Assembly (NCBI RefSeq): GCF_016545825.1
Contig: NC_052620.1
Coordinates: forward strand, 744,001 to 808,000
Length of the DNA stretch: 64,000 nucleotides
From: Eucalyptus grandis
Lineage: Eukaryota; Streptophyta; Magnoliopsida; Myrtales; Myrtaceae
Direction: 5' to 3'
Shown: one piece after another, positions 45,657 through 57,082 of the stretch
Layout of the letters: every line of letters begins with the position of its first letter
Position numbering within the stretch: the stretch's first letter is position 1
The notes under the pieces: model-generated
The model's database searches: none
Told to the model about the DNA's origin: nothing
The model's input: only the letters and a program-made list of their open reading frames with translations
Position numbers and translations under genes: made by a program

Positions 45657-47972
45657 ATGCAGGGTCGCTTGAAAGATCCATCCTTGGGCCTCCGAACGGC
45701 TGTGGCAGTGGCCGCGTTGCTGCTCTGTCGATTTCCAGCGTGTTTGGCTGCTGCTGCTGGTGCAGCTTGCGATTTTCTGGCAATCTTCAACTTCGGAAGC
45801 TCGAACTCCGACACGGGCGGGTTGTCGGCGGTGCTTGGGCAGGTCCCGCCGCCAAATGGGGAGACGTATTTCCACAAGCCGTCAGGGAGGTACTGCGACG
45901 GACGCTTGCTCATTGATTTTATAGGTACCTACTTGACTTTCTTCAGTTCTCAGATGATCACGTCAATGTTAGTTTCTGTCCGCAAGATCCGAATTTTCTC
46001 GAGGGATTGTTTAAGAAGAAGTTATACGCTTTTTGTTGAAATCATTTAGGACTTTAAAAGAGGAGAATAATACAACACGCACGACTCATAATTGCATGGT
46101 CAACTTTAGCAGATTTTCAAATTTTTTGGGCTTTGTCAACTGCATAATTTCACATGTGAGTTAGATCTCCATAGACATATTAAACTGAAACTAAAGCTTA
46201 TATTGCAGCGGAAGATTTGAGATTGCCTCATCTGAGTGCATATTTGGACTCTGTCGGTTCGAATTTCAGTCATGGAGCCAATTTCGCCGTGGCCGGATCA
46301 TCAATCAGACCACAGACCACGATCCAGGGCGGATATATTCCAATCTCACTAAACGTTCAGCTTGTCGAGTTCTCTGACTTTCTCCTGAGATCATGAATAT
46401 TTCGGTCAGGTATGGTCATTCTAGATTTTCCAGGCACTTTTTCATGTAAACTGGTTGACACTCGAGAAAGGAATCACCGTTTAGTTTTGGGTTCGTGAAG
46501 TTGATGTCAACAGACTGCGGGGAACTAAACTAATTGGACTAGGTCAAATGAAGATGCAGTGAAGGAAAACGTTAAGTTGCATCCACAATTGGAAAAGCAG
46601 ATATGTCTGATATATCAGTCTTTGTGTATCATTCTTCCCTTCTGTTATTACCTATAACATGAATAACCCTCATGGCTGCTCACTCGCAATGCACTTTGAA
46701 ATTCAAAACAATAATAACTACCACCGCAATCTTCACGTTCAAGGTTCGACTTCGATGTTGCTACAGACTTTGCTAACTTGTTCTTATAAAACTTGTGATT
46801 GGCAACATATGACATATTTTAAAATATAAAATCAGTCCAAGCTATCCGACTTACCATACAAGTCGTAATCTGGCAATTTAATTTGCTTCTCATCGCTACC
46901 GTAATTTGCATCTGCTAATGTGGATGTGATGATGTTTCAATCTCATGCCTTTGTTAATGAAAAGGATGCGTATTCTCGAGATTATTGCCACAAGAAGAGT
47001 ACTTCTCTAGGGCTTTGTACACATTCGAAATTGGCCAAAACGATCTCACCTCTGGATTGAAGCAGAACAGGACCATCGATCAGATAAAGGCGGACATTCC
47101 TGATGTGATGACTCAGTTCTCAGATGCCATAAAGGTGCTAGTCTGCGTTGGTATTCCATATTCGATGTGAAATTATTCTGAAACACTTTGGATGAAAATT
47201 CATGCGCAACAGAAAGTATATGCTCAAGGAGGAAGGTCATTCTGGATACAAAACACAGGCCCGTTGGGGTGTTCAATCTTCATCATGGACCAGTATCATC
47301 GAGAAGCTCAGGAGGATGAACATGGTTGTTTGAGACCTTTCAATGAGTTGGCTCAGTACTTCAACACCAAATTGAAGCAGGCAATGAATTCACTCAGGAC
47401 AGAGCTTCCTCTGGCGGCAATAACATATGTTGATGTCTACTCTGTGAAGTACAATCTCATCACTCAAGCAAATAAACATGGTAATTAACTAAATAACCTT
47501 CTCATCTTTTCTCCGTCTCAAGAATTTTTCTGGAACAGGTCATTTCATAGGTGTATAGCTTGAAACTTATTATATTGTTTTGGTATATATTTAGGCGCAG
47601 AAAAGATAAGAAGTGATGGTTTACCATGACTTTCTTCCATCAAATCATCAGAAGTCAAATTTCAATAACCCTCGGCCTGCAATGATGTTCTTTAGCTAAT
47701 TTGCAGGATTTCAGGAACCTTTCATAGCCTGCTGTGGACATGGTGGGAAGTACAACTTCAACAATAGTAGGAGATGTGGATTCAAAGCTACAGTTGAAGG
47801 AAAAGAGATTGTAATAGCGAAGTCATGCAAAGATCCATCAGTCCGGGTCAGTTGGGATGGTGTACATTTCACAGAAGCAGCTAATAGATGGATATTTGAG
47901 AAAATAGTTGATGGCTCAAACTCAGACCCACCGATTCCTCTGAACATGGCTTGTCATAGAATGGATCACTGA
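45657..47972 (+). pseudogene. GDSL/SGNH esterase-lipase, array unit 6, nonsense codon in exon 2
   Basis: Exons correspond to the other units: 45657–45924, 46209–46409, 46965–47134, 47213–47480 and 47707–47972. The start MQGRLKDPSLGL and signal peptide are intact. Block I reads FGSSNSDTGG, so the Asp of GDS is replaced by Ser while the catalytic Ser remains. Exon 2 ends FSDFLLRS followed by TGA (46394–46396), where units 4 and 5 have a Gln codon. Exons 3–5 have no further stops and retain GQNDLTSG and [12 protein letters not shown]. The nonsense codon truncates the product before the Asn and His catalytic residues. It groups with units 4 and 5. Recent inactivation is the simplest reading. Confidence 0.78.
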
Positions 47973-48387
47973 GACAAATTCATCCACTGAAACTCCAACC
48001 CCCCCGGGGGTCTATGAACTTGCATTTTCAAAAGCAGGGAAGTAGTTTTTTTTTCAAGAACTGAACTCTCCTTTCTATGAACATGGTTTGTCATAGAATG
48101 TGTTCTTTTCCATGTTCTCTTGCCTCACGTTGATCAAAATCACAAGTCTTTATGTCATTGATCTACAACATTATGGGAAAATCTCTTGCAGGGTTTCCCT
48201 CAACATTCTATGGTGATTGGATTGGAGCAAATAAAAGTTATACAAACTTAGCTAAGACTATCAAGTTTTAGAGCTGTACTAGCCATTTGGACCAGGAAAA
48301 AAGGGGGAATTATGTAGTATGTACTATTCCAGAAAAGGAGCATCCAGATATTTGTGACTCAAGAAAAACTCAAAATGACCAAATTGG
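47973..48387. other. Convergent intergenic region between GDSL-6 and PP2C
   Basis: It contains the 3' flanks of both genes. A short echo of the unit 6 end (GAACATGGTTTGTCATAGAATG at 48078–48099) repeats the coding end of exon 5. Nothing else is recognised. Confidence 0.4.
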
Positions 48388-50900
48388 CTATATTACCTTG
48401 TCGCGTCTGAATTGACTCAAATCCACGACCATCACAGTGATATCATCCAGGCTACCCCTACTAATAGCGAGATTCGCAAGCTCCTTACAAGCAGCTATGA
48501 GACCAACAGGAGAGAATCCCTTGTTACAGTCGCCATTGTTCTCTTGACTACTTAGGCATTCGGTTTTCGTGTTCATTCTCTTAATCAGGGATACTCTTCT
48601 CGACTTCAATGGTGGGCTGTCAATCTCACCAAAAAACTCATTTTCACTATCTTTCCAGCTTTCAAGAGGTCTTCTGTGGCTAGGCGATTGCTTAATTTTC
48701 TTCTGTTGCTTGAGCAGCAAGATCCTCTGCAGTTTTGATGAGGGGCTCACATTAACACATCCGTACTCATCATTTTCATCCTTGTGAAGATCTGTTGATG
48801 AAAAGGTTGCCTTATCAGCCAAGCAAGAACGTTTCACGATGTTGACAGCTTCCTGGTTGCCAACCTAATGCAAAAGGTAGAATATGAGAAACTCAACAAA
48901 ACAATCAAATAAAAAAATCACGAAATGCACTATAAAACAATTAACTAAAGCAGTGCATTGCTTATTTCATGATGCTCACCTCTTCCCATAATCCATCAGA
49001 TGCCAAGACTAGAAATTCCATATCTCCAGTCAAATGAAGAACTCTTGTATCAGGTTCAGCCATTACCCACTGCTTCAAATGAGCATCGCCGATGCTTCTT
49101 GAAACGGAGAGTATGCCGTGCACTCTCCAGGATCCTCTGTGCATCTCCACAAATCCTCCCTAAATCACAAGATGAGAGAGTACACCATCAAAATCAGTAA
49201 AAATAAAAATAAAACATTGAGAAAGTTTTAACTTTCAGGAGTTCAATTGGAGAGTAAAGCATACCATATCCTCTATTCTTTGCTTTTCATCCTCTTTATC
49301 TGCTCTATGATCCTTTGTGAGAGCTTCAGCCACTCCTCCTCTACAGAGAACCGCCCTGCAATCTCCCAAATTTGAAATAGCAATTTCTTGGCCTTGTATT
49401 AAGGCCGTGACGCAGCAGGCACCGCTGCTTAAACCCTGCAAAAAGTCATTAATGGGCTGGTCAGGTACTGCATTTGAAAGGAGTATAGCAAGTTGAATGT
49501 TATAACAAGCATATGTGCTTGGCATACTCTCTGTTCAGTCTTGACCTATTCAATATGATGTAAATCTTGGCCAGATACATGCATATAGAGGTTTTGAAGA
49601 ATGGATGAAAAGTCCATCTTGACTAGCGAAGAATGAGTTTGATGAAAATGGCGGTGATGAGGATAAAAATGAAAATGAACCATTGAACTCAAGTGGGTAT
49701 ATTAGGATAAAATTTGCTACTTGCTGTAATCTAGAGACTGTAAGTAGCAAGTTTGACAGGACAGGGCAAATAGAGTAAAGAACGAGAATGCATGAGTGTA
49801 CTGCATTTTTGTTATACCAGTCACGCCACACTCGATTTGCCAGAAACAAATAAGGAGATTACTGATAATTCTATCTGAGGGGCTCTTCAACAAAAACTAC
49901 TCATCCAAGAAAATTCGAACTTTGGCACTCGCGAAATCTCCATAGAGGCTATCTAAAATCCAAATCCTGGCGGCCATTAATCATGACAAACATCATCTGT
50001 TTTACCTCCCCCACCAAGTTACGCGTAACAAAAAGAAGCAATCACCTTTATGAAATGCACTTCAGTTATATCACAAGTTCTCCCAAATGGATTGAGGCAT
50101 AGAAGCAATGCTAGAAGATAAAGCACTCAAGTTCTCGAGAAAGCTCGTGGAAGCCGAACATCTGTCGAGAACGAGAATTAGGTAGATCTAAAGAAGCTAA
50201 CTATTCTCATCCACAATATCATCTACTCCGCAATTCACTACTCCCCATATTCAGACTTCATTAAACAGGCATTAATGTCGACCGCTAGACCGACCAGGTC
50301 AAAGCTGAGGAATTCGTTCTCGTGATGCAAGAAACTGCCTAAACTAAATCGTTCCAGCACACAGCTCAAAACTTACCTGGGTCATAAATTCTCGGTCTGT
50401 TTTCAAGTACCCAGCTTTAATAGCTGCTTCCTTATCTGAACTCGCGTCGGCATTCCCCATCTTTTCAAGGATGTTCTCGTGCAAGTGCTCCGCAACATAA
50501 TCCGCAGCCTTCCTACCCCCATGCCCGTCATACACACCGAAGAAACCCTGCACAATGATAACCCAGAAAAGGGGTAAAAAAAGCGAAACTCTCGGAGAAA
50601 TTCCCGGATAAACCTCACTGAAAAAGTCCTTACTTTACTTGGGTTCCCATCTAGGGAAGAGGCGATCTTGAAAGCGTCCTCCATGAGCTGCTTCTTGCCT
50701 TTGAAAGAGGCGACCGCGACCCCGGGCTCGCCGAAGCAGACGGCGTCGTCTCGGCAGGCGAGGTCCCGGGACCTGAGCTGGTCGGGCTGGAGCTCCCGCA
50801 GGACGCTCGGGATCTCCAGCTTCGAGGGCCGCTTCCGCTTGGCGGAGGGGGAGGGGAGAGCGAGGGCGCCGGTCGAAGACGAAGATGGGTCGCTCGCCAT
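48388..50900 (-). CDS. Clade-B protein phosphatase 2C (AP2C-type) with MAPK-docking motif
   Basis: PP2Cs are metal-dependent Ser/Thr phosphatases; clade B (AP2C) members inactivate MAP kinases. Exons in transcript order: 50900–50634, 50547–50377, 49435–49265, 49159–48980 and 48864–48388, all phase 0, giving 421 aa. The N-terminal [10 protein letters not shown] (21–30) matches the kinase-interaction motif of basic residues followed by LxI. PP2C signatures follow: GVYDGHGG (metal-binding Asp96), [39 protein letters not shown] and [11 protein letters not shown]. An extra Lys/Ser-rich, low-complexity insertion (about 280–375) separates DGLWE from the final motif. From memory the closest Arabidopsis gene is At1g67820. 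The first ATG in frame is 50900; GA-rich leader sequence lies upstream. Confidence 0.88.
49436..50376 (-). other. Intron 2 of the PP2C gene
   Basis: A 0.94-kb intron, GTAAGT donor and TGCAG acceptor on the − strand. Open frames inside it have no family features. Confidence 0.7.
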
Positions 50901-52724
50901 GGCGTTTAACGGCTAGAACAGAGTTATGAACTGTGAATTGAATTGCAGAGAGAGAGAAGGGGGAGAGGTGGGCGCGACATGCGAGCCGTTGGGGAGCTTG
51001 GAATTAGCGGTCAATGCTTTGAACGGATTCTTGGGCTTGGGCTTTTCGCGAGTCACACTGGAGGGAATATTTTACGAAATTCAAGCAGATGCTGCGAGCC
51101 TCTACTGCTGGGCATTTTTTTATTGTTGGACTAGATCTTTCTTGTCAGAATAGGAAATCGTTTTCCCCCTATTTTAAATTTGTTATTTTCAGTTTATGAA
51201 AAACGTTTTCTGTTAATCTATCAATTTTCTGTCATTCAAACATAAAAAAATTGGAAATAATTTCCTCAAACAATAGTAATTTAAGGAAAGTGATTTCCTT
51301 CTTGCCAGAAAAAGCAATCATTTTTTTCTGGTCTAAAATTGTTATTTTCAATTCATAGAAAATGTTTTATGTATATTGATCAGTTTTCGATCATCTAAAT
51401 ACCGAAAAATGATAAAATAATTTCTTGAAAACTTTTTTCCCTCAAATAGGCGAATCCTTGAGGCATGTTTGTTTGAAGCACAAATGTTAAGTATGTAGAT
51501 GTTATGTGTGTCCACAAGGCACACGGTGGTAAGGGAATTAGGTGAGGTGGGATGTTTAGTTTCAAGTATAGAGTTCAATTTTCACTTTCTACAAAGGGAT
51601 GGAGTAAAAAGTTTGAGAGAAAGAGAGAAGATTTAGAGTAGAACAGACTAAAAAAAAAAAAAAAGATATTATAGTGCATTTATGTGTCAATAATTGTTTA
51701 TTTGAAAGAAGAGTCTCAAATTAAACAAAAAAAAAAGTCATGATACACGAGTTACAAAATTTAGATTAAGCAAAAAATAAAAAGTCAATTTAGACAAGTC
51801 CTATTATTAATCAGACTTAAATAAATAGGTATTAAGTTTTTCTAAAGGACTCCATTAAGGAGTATCCTAGATATTGGATAGTATTTTTCTAAAGCACTAA
51901 TTATGCACTATACAATAATAGCAAATATATTGAAAACAAATTAGTTACTTGACAAATGTCTCGGTGACATATCTAAACAATGTTTTTCAAAAGATGCATT
52001 TTCCTTTTTTCAATTTGGCAAAGAAAATTTTGTGGCATTCAATGATTATCCTCATACTTTGTGACATCAATAGTTGAAAAGGATTTTGCCGAAAACATTA
52101 ACTAAGAAAATATTGCAATTTTTAACATGTTAATTGTTCTTGTGATAAGCTCAATAAACACTACTATCCAAAAGCACTTGTGAACAATATTGGCTACAGG
52201 AAAAATAAGAAAAACGCCATATATTCTTTATTTAGTTAATTAACGACTGTCTAGATAGCTGCTACTAATATTCAATTTAGACTAAGTAATTCAAGAGGCA
52301 AATTTAATTATCTCTCTCTATATATTTGTGGGGGTGGATACTTGTAGGGATTAATCTCCATCATTGAATGCAATAAATGCAATGTCGATTGTTGATAGGT
52401 CCAAATTCACTTGGCAAAAACAAACAAACCCCATAGCTGGGCTTGCAGAGCCCCTCCCATGCTGCCCCCAAAAAGGGAAAAAGGAAGGCAATCGGATGGG
52501 AATATAGGCATTATAGGATCGCAAATTGCAGACCACCCTTTTATAGACCAGGTTAGTCGGGTTGGAGATAGCTTGAGAACTCAAATGGACCCAAAAATAA
52601 ATATGTACTGTATAAATAGATAAAAAAAAATCATGTAAATTCGAGAATCATGTTCGGAAGATGAGCACTAAGGAAAGTACTCCTTATAGGAATAAAAACA
52701 ATATATTAAATAATAACTTAACAC
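50901..52724. other. PP2C promoter side and gene-poor AT-rich DNA
   Basis: The first 200 bases include a GA-rich probable 5' leader of the PP2C gene. The rest is AT-rich with poly-A runs and short repeats of GAAAATGTTTT-like sequence near 51190–51440. No gene is seen. Confidence 0.35.
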
Positions 52725-53291
52725 TACGGATGGATGGTTCCAGGTTTCATACAGATTTTACCTAATATCTAGAACATACCCGTTAGAATAGATTATTCAT
52801 TTTTTGGAATTTGGAACTCACCATATATATCCTAGAACCCGAAACTTACACTGTTACTGTTACTGGTTCTAAGGTTAGTTCTGAGGTCTACCTAAGTTCC
52901 ACACATATAATTAATTGTACGATTACAATGAATTAAAACATTTAATAACCACCATTTACTACTACAATTCATTAACCATAGTTTATATTTAAATACACGA
53001 AAAATATGAACATTAATAAAGTAAAAGTCTTGATTATAAAATGGAAGCTCAAACTAGTATTATGGATTATACATTCATCATAGAACGATATGAAATAACA
53101 TAAGATCATGCAAAGATATGAACCAAGAAAAATATTAAAACTTGTTTCAGGTTTTAGGTTATAAATTTCAGGTTCTAAGTTCCTCTAACTAAGAACCTAG
53201 AACCTTATTTTCTACTCTATATACCTTGGAATCTCTTACTTACAAGTTCTCATTGGTTCGGTGCTCTACTCTAAAACCATGCACACCCTTA
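52725..53291. mobile_element. hAT-like MITE with 8-bp target duplication
   Basis: CTTAACAC (52717–52724) and CTTAACGC (53292–53299) flank it with one mismatch. The ends TACGGATGGATGGTTCC and, inverted, TAAGGGTGTGCATGGTT are related. The interior is rich in AGGTTCTAGGTT/AACCTAGAACC-type sequence in both orientations and has no coding capacity. The overall pattern fits a hAT MITE of 567 bp. Confidence 0.65.
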
Positions 53292-53299
53292 CTTAACGC

Positions 53300-54189
53300 T
53301 TTCAATTCATTTAAATCATGATATTTTTTTACCATTTCACTAACGTATATTGTCCAACGGATGGTGTTAAACGGGCTCTAATTTTGTGATAAAATGATTC
53401 AAAGTGTGTTAAAATGCTCTTAAAAGTGTTACACCAAATGGTCACTGAGCCGTTTTTCTTTAGGTCAGAACACATGTCTTATCATCTGAATTTTCATGAC
53501 GATCCCTGTGAATCTTTATTTTCTTGGTAAAACAATTTAAAGTGCGTGGAAATGACTACGAAGATTCAAGGAAATCGGGCCACCATGGGTCCTTGGCAAA
53601 GCGACAAACTAAAGGACCAAATTGTTACATGGCCCACTCAAACTTTACTACAAATAGATACATGAGAAAATATTTATAAAGACGGCTATGGTGGATAAAA
53701 CTAAAAAAATGAATCTAATGCACGATGTAGAACTAGTTTAGGCTAAGCTATTCATTAGCAGACATATTTTGCCAGTGGTCTCACTTCATCATGTAATGGG
53801 TTGTTTTTGGAAAAAGTTAAAAGGAAGAAGGTGGACAACGTCATTTGAAAAAGGGAAAAGGAAAGAAAAGTCTATTGCATACCCAACCATGTTATGCCAG
53901 CCAGCCAGCCAGAAAGGGAACAAGACGATTTTTTGAATAGCTTCCCTACAGTACAAAATATAGATCTTGAAAGTGGTGAAAGCATAAACGATACGTTAAA
54001 AAGGGGTTATTTTTGGAAAGATCAGGAATATCTTTTGAGTTTTAATTATCAAATTATCCGGAATTTGAATGACTGATAAACCGTTAGGATTAGTCCGATG
54101 CCCAAAAAGGCACAAAATCTTAGGAACTCGAACTTTGAGTTTCTATTTGCATCTTCTTCTTCTTTATATTTCAGATTGGTAATGACCCT
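53300..54189. other. Intergenic DNA, nothing recognised
   Basis: No open frame with family features and no clear repeat ends. A short (CAGC) run at 53897–53912 is the only simple repeat noted. Confidence 0.3.
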
Positions 54190-56520
54190 TGAGTGAGGGG
54201 AGTCAGTGGGCCACGTCCAAAGGACCACATTAATTCCACAGAGGGAATAGGGGAAAAGTAAAAAAAAAAAAAAGGAATGACAGACAGGGGCCGGTTCAGA
54301 AATTGTGAAGTGGGTGTTGGAGATAAATCCCAGTCTAAGACAAGAAGAGATCGGTGGGCACAAACTGAAAAACAAGTGGTGGGCATCCTCGAATTGAGCA
54401 TGACGACGTGGGGAAGAGATGTTGCTGTCCCTCCCCATTCGCATTCCAAGCCACAAGATCGTTTCGTTCAACTGCACAGCTGCCCAAACACACCAAAGAA
54501 TAGTCAACTCCACCTAACCCTATGGCTCGTTATATTCCACCCTATAATCATAGATTGACCAATTAAATGACCTTTTTGCATTAATAATGATCTTGGATAC
54601 CATCATTAATTAATCGTCATTTTGTCTACCGATCGCCCAAGGAACAAGATCGACAAGTGTTGCCATCGCATGGTATGTTAACATGCCCGCGCGAGTCGCC
54701 AACTCGATTGGACTTTTGTTCTTGCCCCCTGTCCTATGGTCTATTCATCAACCAAGCACATCACCGCCCTTCTTTGGCTTGGTGGCAAGGATAGCAAAAC
54801 TCGAGACATCTAAGTGGGAATTAAACATCGCCCTTGAACATTCGTTCCTTCTTTGGAATTCTCAAAATCAATCGCAATCCAAAAGGTCACATCGTAGACT
54901 TAACTCATCCCAATCGGAAGCCACGAAAATTCCCGGTGCCAAAGAGAAAAGGTGACCAAGTCTCGCCAACCTTTATGGAAACTTTGAGACTTAGGATGGT
55001 TCCACCTACAATGGCGCAACTAATCAAGGACATATTCCTTAGGGCTTTTCGTAGTTCCCCGGTTCCCTTCTCCGTCTGCGACTTTGACTATTGGATCGTG
55101 AAACGTGGTTGTGGGGTTTGGGACTTCGGGGCGTTGCAAGAAGCTTCACGACGTCAAGGTCAATAGCCGCCTCCATCGATTCATCGGGGGCATTGACTCG
55201 TTCCCATTTCTTTTATTCAATTCACTCGCCTTTTGTGGATTCCACGTTATTCGTGTTACCATTCCCATCTCGGTAACTCCCCCCATCGATGTCCTCGACA
55301 GCATTAGCGAGGACAATAAACGAAGAATAAAAGTCACGAACTACGGGACAGGGTATGTTCCATAAGACACCTTCCTCACATATATTTAAATGTTCCAACG
55401 TATCTTATTACATCATGTAGTTTTTGACTCGCGTCCAAGATCTTTTTTTTTTTTTTTTTTGGTTGTTGTCTAGATTTCAAATGATATGAAATCGTGGGTA
55501 ACGATACAAACACTGTGATTTGTTTCGGGTACCATCCCATGGCCATCTTTTATTGGCGGAAAACATTATCTTAGATGGATTGACCTAAGTCTCGATATAA
55601 GATAATCATTCAATGATCACCAGCTCTCGAATCATGGATATGGGATAACCATCACAATGTTGGTCATTGTATGCATATTCTCATAGACTGATAATCAGTA
55701 ATAATTTAATACTATCACTATACAAGTTCAAAATGACCTACTTTTAAAGATCGCGATACTTTTTTTCTCTTATCCAAAATATTCTCAATTACCATGCAAT
55801 TTACACATGATCTATTGGTTGAAAAAAATACATAAGTAGTAATGCCATTTTATTTCACACATATTTCCAAGTTTGGAAATTTGAATCTTTTCCTTATGGT
55901 AAATAATGTTACCAACAAAGTTTCGAATTTCGAACTATTTATATCTTTCCACATGTACATGTACATTTCTTCATGTTATTCAATTCAAGTACTCTATAAC
56001 AAGGTAATTACACAAAATCGATTAAGCCGATCTTGTGTACATGTGACCCCAATACATTTTTAGTAGTGACATAAAAATCAAACGACCTTTCTCATAAAGT
56101 TGCTATAGCCCGTTGCTTTTTTGGGCAAGTGCATCATTTATACTCAGCACCTAACTACTAATTCGCTTTCTCAATTAAAATCATGACCGAATAATCATAT
56201 GCCATTCCATTTGCTATATCTAATTTTCATTTCTCCTTTTTTCTTTCTATTTTTATTTTAAATGAGCAGCTAGAATGGTGCGTTCTTAATTAAACCAATT
56301 TCCAATCGGGGCAAATTACGACACATATGTCAATTCTTTTTGGAAATACGAAAGCCAAAAAGTCACATCTAATTAAAGTTCCACGACTCTATGCCGTGGC
56401 CTCAACCTTCCTCAGGAGATGATATGAGACCAAAAGTAAGTAACCCTTGATTATAAACAATTGACTCGAAGATGACGATTCTCAAAAGATTTAAATCTCA
56501 TCACTTTTGATTCCCCCGAA
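54190..56520. repeat. Diverged copy of GDSL-5 3' flanking DNA
   Basis: Ordered blocks match the DNA downstream of unit 5. Examples are GACCACATTAATTCCAC against GACCATATTACTTCCAC at 43070, CATTCCAAGCCA against CATTTCAAGCCA at 43420, and ACTACTAATTCGCTTTCT against ACCACTAATTCACTTTAT at 44620. GAAGATGACGATTCTCAAAAG matches GAGATGATGATTCTTGAAG at 44800. Extra sequence near 54770–55900 has no counterpart there. No GDSL exon precedes it, so it is flank without gene. Confidence 0.5.
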
Positions 56521-56553
56521 TCGATAGAGCTAACTGTAATTATTGCGTATCTT

Positions 56554-56901
56554 TATCAAAGCTCAGTTTTCGAAATACCTTAAATGGAGTTAACAGATTT
56601 TGAAAACAAGCACGGGACGAGATCATCTAATTTATCATTAGACGAAACCGAAGATTTTTCAAATAATTAAATCCGTCATTCTAATTGATTTCGAAATCAA
56701 TTAAATGCCAGAATACCATAAAGCAGGTATCAAAGCTCAATTTTTGAAATTCCTTTGAAGGGAACTAACAGATTTCAAAATGAGGATGGGATAAAATAAT
56801 CATCTAACTTATCAATAGGCAAATCCAAAGATTTTTCAAAATAATCGAATCGGTCGTTCTAATGGATTTGGAATCAATTAAATATGGAAGTACCAGAAAG
56901 G
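56554..56901. repeat. Tandem duplication, period about 174 bp
   Basis: TATCAAAGCTCAGTTTTCGAAAT at 56554 recurs as TATCAAAGCTCAATTTTTGAAAT at 56728, and the following AACAGATTT, GATTTTTCAAA and AATCAATTAAAT blocks keep the same order. There are two diverged copies. Confidence 0.7.
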
Positions 56902-57011
56902 AGGTACGGAGCAAAAGCCCTCTCATCTTATTGCACCTGCGCTAAGCCGGTATTCCCTCAAGAGCGAACATTCCAAAAAGCAAAAATATAGACATTTCAC
57001 GCAAATCGAGA

Positions 57012-57017
<6 letters not shown>

Positions 57018-57045
<28 letters not shown>
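57018..57045. repeat. (CT)14 microsatellite upstream of the DUF707 gene
   Basis: An uninterrupted CT run followed closely by an AT run (57068–57082), about 1.5 kb before the DUF707 start codon and close to its likely promoter. Confidence 0.85.
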
Positions 57046-57082
57046 AGACTCTCTTCGCTCTAATCGACATATATATATATAT

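Noticed and set aside
54049..54513. − strand 154-codon frame and its + strand partners
   Set aside because: It lies in the diverged copy of GDSL flanking DNA; no family features.
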